Below are positions 38,746-47,771 of a DNA stretch of 64,000 nucleotides, in pieces. The DNA comes from Burkholderiales bacterium LSUCC0115. Lineage in GTDB: Bacteria > Pseudomonadota > Gammaproteobacteria > Burkholderiales > Burkholderiaceae_A. Position 1 is the first letter of the stretch, and every line of letters starts with the position of its first letter. The translations under genes were made by a program, and so were the position numbers. The notes under the pieces are model-generated. The model searched no databases, had not been told where the DNA came from, and saw nothing but the letters and a program-made list of their open reading frames with translations. The stretch spans positions 268,547-332,546 of the forward strand of contig WJBW01000001.1 of assembly GCA_009646425.1 (NCBI GenBank), read 5' to 3'.

Positions 38746-39551
38746 TGCAGGCCAGGCCATCCAATCCCATGCGGTACATGGGCATTCACCCCGACCTTCG
38801 ACAGGCCACAGACCTGCAGGCCCAGTCTCAGCAGTCCGCCGTCTGCAGCGGGCATCCCGCCCTCAATGCCCAGTTGCCAGGTGGCGGCTGGCCCACCGGC
38901 TGTCTCACCGAACTGCTGGTTCGCGGCCTGGGCGCTGGTGAGCTGCGTCTGCTGGCACCAGCGCTGCGTCGTCTGGCACAGGCTGGCAAAAAAATTCTCA
39001 TGCTCGCGCCACCGCAAATGCCCTACGCCCCAGCCTTGGCAGCCTTGGGCCTACCAGCCGAGCAGTTCATCGTCATTCGCGCCAACCAGGCCGCAGACCG
39101 ACTCTGGGCCATCGAACAAAGCCTCAAAGCCCAAGGCTTTGGTGCCCTACTGGCCTGGGCCCCACAGCAGACCACCGCCCAACAGATTCGTCGTTTTCAA
39201 TTGGCCGCACGCCTGGCCACCGGACCTGTCTTTTTGTTTCGTCCTTTGTCCGAACAGCACCAGGCCTCTGCCGCACCGCTTCGGCTGGCCTTGCTGCCCA
39301 GGGCCTATCCCGGTCTGGGGGTGCAAGTCATCAAGCGTCGTGGGCCAGTTCAGCTTGACCCCATCCTCATCAACCTGCCGGTACCCGGCCGGGTCATGCA
39401 GCAGATCAATGCTGACGCATCCATCACCAAGCCACACCCAACTCACACGCCAGCCGCTGTCGCACCATCGTTGTCGACCAGCCAGATCAAAGGCCTTCCC
39501 CATGCTCTGGATCGCCTGTCGATTTCAAACCCCAGTCAGCTCCACAGCTGA
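38745..39551 (+). CDS. imuA: SOS mutagenesis protein ImuA
   Basis: ImuA is a RecA/SulA-like protein that works with ImuB and DnaE2 in damage-induced mutagenesis. The 268 residues have the typical early HPALNAQLPGGGWPTGCLTELL, which resembles the RecA region before the Walker A site, then LRLLAPALRRLAQAGKKILMLAPPQMPYAPAL and AAWAPQQTTAQQIRRFQLAA-like helices. A canonical P-loop Lys is not obvious, in line with family members that lack ATPase function. The C-terminus is Ser/Thr/Pro-rich and overlaps the first 50 bp of imuB in another frame. It is second in the lexA operon. Confidence 0.92.
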   Translation: MQARPSNPMRYMGIHPDLRQATDLQAQSQQSAVCSGHPALNAQLPGGGWPTGCLTELLVRGLGAGELRLLAPALRRLAQAGKKILMLAPPQMPYAPALAALGLPAEQFIVIRANQAADRLWAIEQSLKAQGFGALLAWAPQQTTAQQIRRFQLAARLATGPVFLFRPLSEQHQASAAPLRLALLPRAYPGLGVQVIKRRGPVQLDPILINLPVPGRVMQQINADASITKPHPTHTPAAVAPSLSTSQIKGLPHALDRLSISNPSQLHS

Positions 39552-40833
39552 GCAGTGGGCCCTGCAGTTCACCCCCATGGTCTGCCAAGGGGACTGGCCA
39601 GAGCACATCCTGCTCGAGGTGCAGGCCAGCCTACGACTCTGGGGCGGCCTGGATCAGCTCTGCCAGACCATTGAACACAGCTACCAATCCTGGGGGCACC
39701 AGATCGACCTGGCCCTGGGCCACACCCCCAGGGCTGCTGACTGGATCGCCCGCTGGCGCAGTCAACAGACCCATCCCCAGCCCTGCTTTCAGCCACTGAC
39801 CAGCCTAGCGCCACTGCCACTGTCGTGTATTCCACAGGCGCAGCCCCACTTGGCAGTGCTCTCTCGCATGGGGCTTTATCAGCTGGGCAGTCTGCTCAAG
39901 CTGCCGCGCGCAGGTCTCAACAAACGCTTCGGTCCCGAACTGCTCAGGGCCATCGATGCGGCGCTCGGCCAGCGACCCGATCCTCGTCAGGCCATCGTGC
40001 TACCGGCTCGTTTCTCTCAGAGCCTAGAGCTGCCCATCACCAGTGCCCACCAGATCAGCCAAGGCCTGCTCCTGCAGGCCAGCGAAAAACTCTTGGTCCA
40101 TGCCACCGCCTGGCTCAGAACCAAACAAGCTGGCAGCCGTTGCTTTGTCTTTTCCTTTCAGACCAGCAGCCGTCAGGCCCATCCATCTGGGCTGCGACTG
40201 ACCATTGAACTGGCCCAGCCCACCGCAGACCTGCCCCAGGTGCTCCGCTGCCTGCAGATTCAACTCGAGCAGCATCGTTTCGAGACCAGCATCGAATCCA
40301 TCTGCCTTCAGATCGACCAGGTCGAATCACACCAAGCCTGTCGCCTTGATTTTTTCTCTGGTCCCAGCCGGCATAGCGAACAACTCCAAGACCTGCTCGG
40401 CAGGCTCTCCCAGCGACTCGGGCCCGATCAGATTCTGGTACCTCGGCTACAAGACACCCATGCACCCGAACAAGCCTGTCAGTGGCAGCCTTGGCAGGCA
40501 GTGGCTGGCGCATCCAGTCGAACCGGCCAAACCGGTCAAGCCGGTCAAGCCGGCCGGCTCAGCAGCCCCGAAGCATCCAACTGGCGCAGCCCCGGCCAGC
40601 CCGCACGCCCACTCTGGCTGGTCGATCCACCGCAGGCCCTCAGGCGACAAGGTCACCGCCCGTGCCTGGATCAGCCTCTCCAACTCAAGGCCGGCCCCGA
40701 GCGCATCGAGACCCATTGGTGGGAGCAGCCCATCCAACGCGACTATTTCATTGCCCAGACCCATGACCAGCAGCTGGTCTGGATCTTCCGCAACCCAGAC
40801 CACCAGTGGTTCTTGCATGGCTATTTTGGCTAG
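39502..40833 (+). CDS. imuB: Y-family polymerase-like mutasome protein ImuB
   Basis: ImuB is a Y-family polymerase relative that lacks catalytic carboxylates and acts as the hub linking the beta clamp, ImuA and DnaE2. The ATG at 39502 (MLWIACRFQTP) overlaps the imuA end by 50 bp and gives 443 residues; the frame extending to 38866 is spurious. Supporting motifs are ILLEVQASLRLWGGLDQL, ALGHTPRAADWIAR, a helix-hairpin-helix region (MGLYQLGSLLKLPRAGLNKRFG) and the C-terminal WWEQPIQRDYFIAQ and WFLHGYFG. A linker near residues 341-352 is encoded by a 9-bp tandem repeat (40522-40557). Confidence 0.93.
   Translation: MLWIACRFQTPVSSTAEQWALQFTPMVCQGDWPEHILLEVQASLRLWGGLDQLCQTIEHSYQSWGHQIDLALGHTPRAADWIARWRSQQTHPQPCFQPLTSLAPLPLSCIPQAQPHLAVLSRMGLYQLGSLLKLPRAGLNKRFGPELLRAIDAALGQRPDPRQAIVLPARFSQSLELPITSAHQISQGLLLQASEKLLVHATAWLRTKQAGSRCFVFSFQTSSRQAHPSGLRLTIELAQPTADLPQVLRCLQIQLEQHRFETSIESICLQIDQVESHQACRLDFFSGPSRHSEQLQDLLGRLSQRLGPDQILVPRLQDTHAPEQACQWQPWQAVAGASSRTGQTGQAGQAGRLSSPEASNWRSPGQPARPLWLVDPPQALRRQGHRPCLDQPLQLKAGPERIETHWWEQPIQRDYFIAQTHDQQLVWIFRNPDHQWFLHGYFG
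40522..40557. repeat. Four 9-bp tandem repeats in imuB linker
   Basis: ACCGGCCAA (40522-40530), ACCGGTCAA (40531-40539), GCCGGTCAA (40540-40548) and GCCGGCCGG (40549-40557) are consecutive 9-bp units that encode a GQTGQAGQAG stretch between the polymerase-like part and the C-terminal part of ImuB. Confidence 0.9.
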
Positions 40834-40842
40834 AGGCCTGTC

Positions 40843-43800
40843 GTGTCCAACGAACTCGCCTATGCCGAACTGGTCTGCGCCAGCCACTTCAGTTTTCTAA
40901 AAGCCAGCGGCTACCCAGAAGATCTGGTGGCCAGGGCTCATGCCCTGGGCTATCGGGCCCTGGCTCTGACGGATGAGGCCAGTGTCAGTGGTTCGGTGAG
41001 GGCCCACCTGGCTGCTCAGTCGCTGGGCTTTCATCTGATTCATGGGGCACGCTTTACCGTCAACGCCCACCTGGGCCAGCCTCTGGATCTGGTCTTTCTG
41101 GTCAAAGACCGAACAGGCTGGCAGCAGCTCTGTGGCCTGATCACCCAGGCCAGAACCCGCGCCCCAAAGGGCAGCTACTGGCTCGATGCCCAGATGCTGC
41201 AGGCCACCAGCCTGGACCACTGCCTGAGCATTTGGCTGCCAAGCCTGACACTGTCTGATCAGCCCTTACACAGCCAAGGCCGTTGGCTCAAGACTCTGTT
41301 TTCAGACCAGCTCATCATCGGCTGCAGCCAACACCTGCACATCGATGACCGCATCTGGCAGCAGCAGCTCATGGGCCTGTCTGCCCTGTTGCGTACACCG
41401 ATTGCCGCTGTTGGCGATGTCCGCATGCACCGTCGGCGAGACAAGCCTCTTCTAGACCTGCTCACCGCAATTCGCCATGGCAAGACCATTGCGCAATGTG
41501 GCCGGCTGCTAGCCGCCAATGCCGAGCAATACCTGCGACCTCGCCTGCGCATCGCAAGGCATTTCCCAGAGGCCTTTCTGCAGCAGACCCTTCAGCTCGC
41601 CTCTCAATGCCAGTTCTCTTTAGACGAGTTGCGCTATGAGTACCCCGATGAAATCGTGCCGCCTGGCCTCACGCCTGGCCAATGGCTGCGACACCTGACC
41701 GAGCAAGGGGCCTCACAACGCTATCCCGCTCATCAATACCCACAGGGCATGCCAGCACAGGTTCGTCAGCAGATCGAACACGAGTTGGCTCTCATTGCCG
41801 AGCTGCGCTACGAGCCCTACTTCCTCACGGTCTATGACATCGTGGCCTTTGCCAGGTCCAAGGGCATTCTCTGTCAGGGTCGCGGCTCAGCGGCCAACTC
41901 AGCGGTCTGCTACTGCCTGGGCATCACCGAGGTCGACCCTTCTCGCATGAGCATGCTCTTTGAGCGATTCATTTCCAAAGAGCGGCAGGAACCGCCCGAC
42001 ATCGATGTCGACTTTGAGCACCACCGACGTGAAGAGGTCATTCAATACCTCTACGCGAAATACGGCCGACATCGAGCCGCCCTGGCCGCAGCCATCATTC
42101 GCTACCGACCCCGATCCGCCCTGCGCGATGTTGGCAAGGCCCTGGGCCTAGACCCTGAGCTGGTAGACCAGGCAGCCAAAGGCCGCAGCTGGTGGGACGG
42201 CCAGCAGATTCAGGCCGAGGGGCTACCCGTCACGCCCTTGTCTGAGCGATGGGCCGATCTCACCAATCGCATCATGGGCTTTCCAAGGCACCTGTCTCAA
42301 CATGTCGGTGGTTTTGTCATTGCCCGCCGACAACTGAGCGACCTGGTGCCCATCGAGAACGCGGCCATGGAGGCCCGCAGCATCATTCAGTGGGACAAGG
42401 ACGACATCGATGCGCTGGGTCTACTAAAGGTCGATGTCCTGGCCCTGGGCATGCTCTCGGCCATTCAAAAGGCTTTGCAACTGGTCGGCCAGAAGACGAA
42501 CCAAGGCCCGATGCTCATGCAGGACATCCCGCCAGAAGACGCCCAGACCTACGACATGATCTGTGCAGCAGACACCATCGGCGTCTTTCAGATTGAGTCT
42601 CGGGCCCAGATGAGCATGCTGCCAAGGCTCAAACCGCGCTGCTTTTATGACCTGGTCATCGAGGTCGCGATTATTCGGCCAGGCCCCATTCAGGGCGGCA
42701 TGGTTCACCCCTACCTGCAAAGACGACAGGGACTCGAGCCCATCGACTATCCCAGCCCCGAGGTCGAGCAAGCCCTCTCCCGAACACTGGGTGTCCCCAT
42801 CTTTCAGGAGCAGGTCATGCAGCTGGCCATTCTGGCTGCGGGCTTTAGCCCAGGCGAGGCAGACCAACTGCGCCGGGCCATGGCCGCCTGGCGCAAGCGT
42901 GGCAGCCTGGGGCCCTTTCAGGACAAGCTGGTCAAGGGCATGCTGGCGCGCGGCTATGACGAGTCGTTTGCCCAGCGGGTCTTTGCCCAGATTCAAGGCT
43001 TCGGTGAATACGGTTTTCCAGAGTCCCATGCAGCGAGCTTTGCCCTACTGGTCTATGTCAGCTGCTGGCTCAAGTGTCATCACCCGGATGCCTTCTGCGC
43101 AGCCCTGCTCAACAGCCAGCCCATGGGGTTTTATGCTCCATCGCAGCTCATTCAGGATGCGCAGCGTCATGGGGTCCAGGTAGCACCGGTCGATGTCTTG
43201 TGTAGCGAAGAACAGACCAGCCTGATCGCCCCCATGCAGATTCGGCTGGGCCTGCAGCAAGTCGCTGGGCTATCGCAGCCTGGACTGGCGCGACTGCTCG
43301 AAGCCCGCCAGCAACAGCCTTTCACCAGTGTGAACGACCTGGCCAAACGCGCAGCACTGCAGACCAGCGACCTACGAGCACTGGCCCACGCCGATGCCCT
43401 GCGCGGTCTGTCCGGTCATCGACACCAGGCCATGTGGCAGGCCAGTGGCGCGGCACCACTGAAGTCTCTTCTGCAGACCACCGAGGCCATCGAATCACCC
43501 CTGGCGCCCGAGCAGCTGCCCACCCCCTCGGTCGTACAGGATGTGCTGCAGGACTACGCCAGCCTGGGTTTGAGCCTGCGAGGTCACCCCTTGGGTTTTC
43601 TGAGAGAGACCCTGGTTCAGCGCTTTCGAAGCCAGCCCATTCAGACCCTCAAGGCTATGCCCAGTGGACGCCTGGCCAGAGCCAGCGGCTTGGTCACCCA
43701 CCGACAACGCCCGGGCACGGCCAAGGGCACGGTGTTCCTGTCCATCGAAGACGAGACCGGTGGCCTGAACGTGATCGTCTGGCCCAAAGTCCTGGCGCAA

Positions 43801-43989
43801 TACAAGCAGGCGGTCTTACAAGGTCAGCTGCTGACGGTCTACGGCAGCTGGCAGCGTGACGACCGCATTGATCCTCAGGCAGCCGGTCAGGTTCATCACC
43901 TGCTGGCGGTTCGGATTGAAGACCACACCGAGCTGCTGACCCAGGTCTTGGGCCAGGCTATCGCTCAGTCCTCGCGTGACTTTCACTAG
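40843..43989 (+). CDS. dnaE2: Error-prone DNA polymerase DnaE2 (ImuC)
   Basis: DnaE2 is the C-family polymerase that performs translesion synthesis in the ImuA-ImuB-DnaE2 mutasome. The GTG at 40843 follows AGAGG and gives 1048 residues. The N-terminal PHP domain begins YAELVCASHFSFLKASGYPE. The catalytic centre is visible as ILCQGRGSAANSAVCYCL and QEPPDIDVDFEHHRREEV (Asp-x-Asp). Later come the FGEYGFPESHAASFALLVYVS thumb/HhH region and an OB fold (GTVFLSIEDETGGLNVIVWPK). It is fourth in the lexA operon. Its 3' end overlaps the convergent NlpC/P60 gene by 32 bp. Confidence 0.97.
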   Translation: MSNELAYAELVCASHFSFLKASGYPEDLVARAHALGYRALALTDEASVSGSVRAHLAAQSLGFHLIHGARFTVNAHLGQPLDLVFLVKDRTGWQQLCGLITQARTRAPKGSYWLDAQMLQATSLDHCLSIWLPSLTLSDQPLHSQGRWLKTLFSDQLIIGCSQHLHIDDRIWQQQLMGLSALLRTPIAAVGDVRMHRRRDKPLLDLLTAIRHGKTIAQCGRLLAANAEQYLRPRLRIARHFPEAFLQQTLQLASQCQFSLDELRYEYPDEIVPPGLTPGQWLRHLTEQGASQRYPAHQYPQGMPAQVRQQIEHELALIAELRYEPYFLTVYDIVAFARSKGILCQGRGSAANSAVCYCLGITEVDPSRMSMLFERFISKERQEPPDIDVDFEHHRREEVIQYLYAKYGRHRAALAAAIIRYRPRSALRDVGKALGLDPELVDQAAKGRSWWDGQQIQAEGLPVTPLSERWADLTNRIMGFPRHLSQHVGGFVIARRQLSDLVPIENAAMEARSIIQWDKDDIDALGLLKVDVLALGMLSAIQKALQLVGQKTNQGPMLMQDIPPEDAQTYDMICAADTIGVFQIESRAQMSMLPRLKPRCFYDLVIEVAIIRPGPIQGGMVHPYLQRRQGLEPIDYPSPEVEQALSRTLGVPIFQEQVMQLAILAAGFSPGEADQLRRAMAAWRKRGSLGPFQDKLVKGMLARGYDESFAQRVFAQIQGFGEYGFPESHAASFALLVYVSCWLKCHHPDAFCAALLNSQPMGFYAPSQLIQDAQRHGVQVAPVDVLCSEEQTSLIAPMQIRLGLQQVAGLSQPGLARLLEARQQQPFTSVNDLAKRAALQTSDLRALAHADALRGLSGHRHQAMWQASGAAPLKSLLQTTEAIESPLAPEQLPTPSVVQDVLQDYASLGLSLRGHPLGFLRETLVQRFRSQPIQTLKAMPSGRLARASGLVTHRQRPGTAKGTVFLSIEDETGGLNVIVWPKVLAQYKQAVLQGQLLTVYGSWQRDDRIDPQAAGQVHHLLAVRIEDHTELLTQVLGQAIAQSSRDFH

Positions 43990-44581
43990 CCACTCGCCGA
44001 AAGGCTGTGATACGGGGACCCCAGTAGCTGCTCACCAGGGTCTCGAGTCGGACGGTACCGCCAGCCCTGGGGGCATGAACAAACCGGTTCTGACCAATGT
44101 AGATGCCCACATGCGAAAAGTCGCCACCAGTCGTGTTGAAGAAGACCAGATCACCTGGCAGCCGATCCTCCCAGGCGATCTCATAGCCTGCGTTGCTCAT
44201 CTGCTCGACAGTCCTGGGTAGCGTGGTCCCCAGGGATCGACGCATGACATAGACCACCAAGCCACTGCAGTCAAAGCCACCTTTGGGCGTGTTGCCGCCC
44301 CATCGATAGGGCGTGCCCACCAGAGAAAAGGCGTGCAGGGCCGGCTCGGCCAAACCGGCCTGACCGTTGGCCTCTAGCCGGGCCAAGGGTAGATCAGAAC
44401 CGCGGCGACTGGGTCCACTGGACAAAGACCCCAGGGCGGCACAGCCCGAGACCAGCGAGGTCAATCCAGCTAGGCTCAGCAGGCCAAACAGTCGTCGTTG
44501 AGAACAAGAAAGTCCGGAGTTCAGCGGCGCGCTGGCCGACTCGCTGCAAAGCTGGTCTTGGTTAACGCAGACCTTGTTCAA
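43958..44581 (-). CDS. NlpC/P60-family peptidoglycan hydrolase lipoprotein
   Basis: The C-terminal domain is a papain-like NlpC/P60 peptidase: YRWGGNTPKGGFDCSGLVVYVMRR with the catalytic Cys, LPGDLVFFNT, and DFSHVGIYIGQNRFVHAPR with the catalytic His. It probably cuts cell-wall peptide stems at the outer membrane or periplasm. A signal sequence ends in LVSGC, a lipobox. The start is uncertain: no ATG lies between the metZ stop and the signal sequence. A TTG at 44581, overlapping the metZ end by 20 bp, is the best candidate and gives 207 residues with Cys47. The frame further upstream to 44764 runs antiparallel in frame with nothing and is dismissed. Confidence 0.85.
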   Translation of the reverse strand: MNKVCVNQDQLCSESASAPLNSGLSCSQRRLFGLLSLAGLTSLVSGCAALGSLSSGPSRRGSDLPLARLEANGQAGLAEPALHAFSLVGTPYRWGGNTPKGGFDCSGLVVYVMRRSLGTTLPRTVEQMSNAGYEIAWEDRLPGDLVFFNTTGGDFSHVGIYIGQNRFVHAPRAGGTVRLETLVSSYWGPRITAFRRVASESHARTER

Positions 44582-45779
44582 GGTCTTTTTGCAGATCGAC
44601 CAGGTCTTCCAGTCCAACCGCCAGGCGGAGCAGGCCTGCGCCAATGCCCGCCCGGGCCCGCGCCTCTTCTGAGATGCGACCGTGGGTCGTAGAAGCTGGA
44701 TGGGTGATGATGCTTCGGGTGTCGCCAAGGTTTCCGGTTCGGCTAAAGAGCTGCACACGATCAATCAGAGCAAAGGCTTTCTCGGTGAGTTCGACCGAGT
44801 CAGTCCCCTTGAGTTCAAAGGCCACCACCGCCCCACCGCCGCACTGCTGACGCTGGGCCAGGGCGTGTTGGGGGTGACTGGCCAGGCCTGGGTAATGAAC
44901 CTTGGCCACCGCCGGGTGCGCCTGCAGCCATTCAGCCAGCGCCTGCGCATTGGCGTTGTGGGCCCGCATGCGAACCGAGAGGGTCTCGAGTGACTTGTGC
45001 AGCACCCAGGCGTTAAACGGCGACATCGATGGCCCACAGGTGCGGACCACCTGACGGACCTGGTCCACCAGTGCCTTGGGGCCGGCCACCGCCCCACCCA
45101 ACACCCTGCCCTGACCATCGATGTACTTGGTCGCCGAATGCAACACCAGGTCGATGGGAAAGGCCAAAGGCTGCTGCAAGGCTGGTGTCAGAAAACAGTT
45201 GTCGACCACGGTGATCACCCCGGCCTGGCGGGCGATCTGACCGATGGCCTGAAGATCAGCCAACTCCGTCAGTGGGTTGGAGGGAGTCTCCAGGTAGAAG
45301 AGCTTGGTCTGCGGGGTGATGGCAGCCTGCCAAGCGGCTGGATCGGTCAGAGACACATACCGCACGCTAACCCCGAACTTCTGCATGAAGTTGTCAAAGA
45401 GCTGAATGGTGGCGCCAAACAGGGATCCACTGGTGACGATCTGGTCACCGGCCTTCAGCAGCCCAAGGCAGACTGCCAAGATGGCCGACATGCCAGAGGC
45501 AGTGGCCACACAGTCTTCGGCTCCCTCCAGGCAGGCCAACCGCTCTTCAAACATCTGAACCGATGGATTGGTGAAGCGCGAATAGACGACGCCGAGCTCT
45601 TTGTTCTGGAAACGATCAGCCGCCTGCTGGGCATCTTCGAAGACAAACGACGAGGTCAGAAACAGCGCTTCTGAATGCTCGCCGTATTCAGAGCGATGAG
45701 TCCCCGATCGAATGGCCCGAGTAGAGAAACCGGCATCCGCTGGCAGACTGGGCTCGCGCTTTGACTCTTGCTTAGCCAT
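44562..45779 (-). CDS. metZ: O-succinylhomoserine sulfhydrylase
   Basis: MetZ makes homocysteine from O-succinylhomoserine and sulfide, using PLP. The 405 residues begin with TRAIRSGTHRSEYGEHSEALFLTSSFVFED, typical for this Cys/Met-metabolism group. They include YSRFTNPSVQMFEERLACLEG, ATASGMSAILAV, PSNPLTELADL, VVDNCFLTPALQQPL and HSATKYIDGQGRVLGG with the PLP-binding Lys. The gene overlaps purF by 8 bp, matching the purF-metZ order known in related bacteria. The NlpC/P60 gene overlaps its 3' end. Confidence 0.95.
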   Translation of the reverse strand: MAKQESKREPSLPADAGFSTRAIRSGTHRSEYGEHSEALFLTSSFVFEDAQQAADRFQNKELGVVYSRFTNPSVQMFEERLACLEGAEDCVATASGMSAILAVCLGLLKAGDQIVTSGSLFGATIQLFDNFMQKFGVSVRYVSLTDPAAWQAAITPQTKLFYLETPSNPLTELADLQAIGQIARQAGVITVVDNCFLTPALQQPLAFPIDLVLHSATKYIDGQGRVLGGAVAGPKALVDQVRQVVRTCGPSMSPFNAWVLHKSLETLSVRMRAHNANAQALAEWLQAHPAVAKVHYPGLASHPQHALAQRQQCGGGAVVAFELKGTDSVELTEKAFALIDRVQLFSRTGNLGDTRSIITHPASTTHGRISEEARARAGIGAGLLRLAVGLEDLVDLQKDLEQGLR

Positions 45780-47232
45780 TGCCGCGAGACGCCTCTAGAC
45801 GATCCAACAAAGCCGGACTGACATCACCGGTGACATAGACCCCATCAAAGCAGGAGGCCTCCAGACCAGTGACCTGCGGGTTAAAGCCACGGACATCGCG
45901 CTTCATGTCATCGATGGCCTGGTACATCAGTTCATCAGCCCCAATGGCCTGGCAGATCTGCGCATCGTCGCGGTTGTGGGCGATCAGCTCACGCCGGGTA
46001 GGCATATCAATGCCGTAGACGTTGGGAAAACGCACAGGTGGCGCAGCCGAGGCAAAGACCACACCCTTGGCGCCCGACTCACGGGCCATGCTAACGATCT
46101 CGCGACTGGTCGTGCCACGAACAATCGAGTCATCGACGATCAACACCCGTTTGTCTTTGAACTCGCTGGCCATGGCATTGAGCTTTTGACGAACCGACTT
46201 CTTGCGAACTTCCTGGCCCGGCATGATGAAGGTGCGACCGACATAACGGTTCTTGATAAAGCCCTCTCGATAGGGCACGTTCAGATGCTTGGCCAGTTGC
46301 AGCGCGGCCGGCCGGCTGGAATCGGGAATGGGCATGACCACATCAATATCGCCCGCCGGGAATCGACGAGCCACCTCAGCAGCCAGGGTCTCGCCCATGC
46401 GCAGACGGGCGTCATAGACCGAGATGCCATCCATGACCGAGTCTGGCCGCGCAAAGTAGACATATTCAAAGACGCAGGGATTTAAGACCGAACGCTCGGC
46501 GCATTGCTTGAAGAAAATCTGCCGGTCTTCGGTGATCACCACACACTCACCGGGCGTGATGTCACGCACCAGGGTAAAGCCCAGGCCTTCAAGGGCGACG
46601 GACTCAGAAGCCAGCATGTACTCCTTGCCCCGAGGCGTGTCCTGTTCACCCAGCACCAGGGGACGAATGCCGAAGGGGTCCCTAAACCCAATGACCCCAA
46701 AACCAGGAATCATGGCTACGCAGGCATAAGCGCCTCGGGCCCGTTTGTGGAGGACCGATACCGCACTGAACACCGTATCGGGATCCAGGGTCAGTCCGCT
46801 CACCGCATGCTGTAGTTCGTGGGCAAAGACGTTGAGCAGGACTTCGCTGTCGCTCTCGGTGTTGATGTGGCGACGATCTCGTCGATACATGTCCTCTTGT
46901 AGCTCAGCCGCATTGGTCAGGTTGCCGTTGTGTCCCAGCACAATGCCAAACGGTGCGTTGACATAAAACGGCTGGGATTCCTCGGAGTTCACGGCACTGC
47001 CGGCGGTTGGGTAGCGGACGTGTCCGATGCCCATGTCACCCAAGAGGTTGCGCATGTCGCGGGTACGAAAGACATCTCGCACCAGACCATTGCCACGGGC
47101 CAAGTTGATGCGCTTGCCCTGGGCGGTGGCGATGCCGGCCGCATCCTGTCCACGGTGCTGCAGCAACAACAAGGCGTCATAGAGCAGCTGGTTGACCGGC
47201 GCGGTCGAGACAATCGCAACAACACCACACAT
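45772..47232 (-). CDS. purF: Amidophosphoribosyltransferase
   Basis: PurF carries out the first step of purine synthesis, moving the amide of glutamine onto PRPP. The N-terminal nucleophile is Cys2 (MCGVVAIV), in a class II glutaminase domain with LQHRGQDAAGIAT, RYPTAGS, HNGNLTN and RGAYACVAM. The C-terminal phosphoribosyltransferase domain has the PRPP loop VLIVDDSIVRGTTSREIV. The 486 residues are slightly short of the usual 500-510, mainly at the C-terminus. Cotranscription with cvpA upstream is likely, as in E. coli cvpA-purF. Confidence 0.98.
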   Translation of the reverse strand: MCGVVAIVSTAPVNQLLYDALLLLQHRGQDAAGIATAQGKRINLARGNGLVRDVFRTRDMRNLLGDMGIGHVRYPTAGSAVNSEESQPFYVNAPFGIVLGHNGNLTNAAELQEDMYRRDRRHINTESDSEVLLNVFAHELQHAVSGLTLDPDTVFSAVSVLHKRARGAYACVAMIPGFGVIGFRDPFGIRPLVLGEQDTPRGKEYMLASESVALEGLGFTLVRDITPGECVVITEDRQIFFKQCAERSVLNPCVFEYVYFARPDSVMDGISVYDARLRMGETLAAEVARRFPAGDIDVVMPIPDSSRPAALQLAKHLNVPYREGFIKNRYVGRTFIMPGQEVRKKSVRQKLNAMASEFKDKRVLIVDDSIVRGTTSREIVSMARESGAKGVVFASAAPPVRFPNVYGIDMPTRRELIAHNRDDAQICQAIGADELMYQAIDDMKRDVRGFNPQVTGLEASCFDGVYVTGDVSPALLDRLEASRGNG

Positions 47233-47267
47233 AACAAAAATCCCTTAGAGAGAACGGACCTGTTGAG

Positions 47268-47771
47268 CTACGGTTTGGGAATACTGACACGACTGGCAAT
47301 GAAGTTGGGCAGCCAAGGCGCTGCCACCCGAATCGACATCTCCAACAACGGACGGCTAACGGCCTGCTGCCAGGCTTTCTGCTTGGGCAGCGGCGTCATC
47401 GCTGCCAAGACGGCCAGCACCGTCACGATAATCAGGCCGCGGGCAAAGCCAAACAGGCTGCCCAGCAGACGATCCAGCACGGACCCACCGGTGGCGCTGA
47501 CCAATTCCTTTAGGGCCATGGTGACCAGCTTGCCCAGCAGCAAGACGATCAAAAAGACCAGGATAAAACCCAGGGTCATGCGAATCGGGTCGGATAAGAC
47601 ACCGGCGAAGGGTTCAGCAGCAATGCCAGCCAGCTTGCTGGCTCCGATCAGGGCCAAGACCCAGACGGCGAGAGAGGCGACTTCTTGGACCAACCCACGT
47701 AGAAAGGACAACAAGGTGGACGCCAGCATAACCACCAGCAAGACAATATCGATCCAGGTGGTGTCGGTCAT
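47268..47771 (-). CDS. cvpA: CvpA family inner-membrane protein
   Basis: CvpA-type proteins are multi-pass membrane proteins linked to colicin V production and envelope functions in enterics; the molecular role is unclear. The 167 residues have four or five hydrophobic segments (TWIDIVLLVVMLASTLLSFLRG; VASLAVWVLALIGASKLAG; RMTLGFILVFLIVLLLGKLV; LLGSLFGFARGLIIVTVLAVLA). RGLVQEV after the first helix is conserved. It overlaps the SPOR-domain gene by 4 bp and lies 35 bp before purF, the classical arrangement. Confidence 0.95.
   Translation of the reverse strand: MTDTTWIDIVLLVVMLASTLLSFLRGLVQEVASLAVWVLALIGASKLAGIAAEPFAGVLSDPIRMTLGFILVFLIVLLLGKLVTMALKELVSATGGSVLDRLLGSLFGFARGLIIVTVLAVLAAMTPLPKQKAWQQAVSRPLLEMSIRVAAPWLPNFIASRVSIPKP

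Noticed and set aside
38041-43989. lexA-imuA-imuB-dnaE2 as a novel system
   Set aside because: The mutasome cassette is well described in proteobacteria; only the linker repeats are unusual.
44582-44764. Upstream part of the NlpC/P60 frame
   Set aside because: It runs in a different frame inside metZ and adds residues with no signal-peptide logic.
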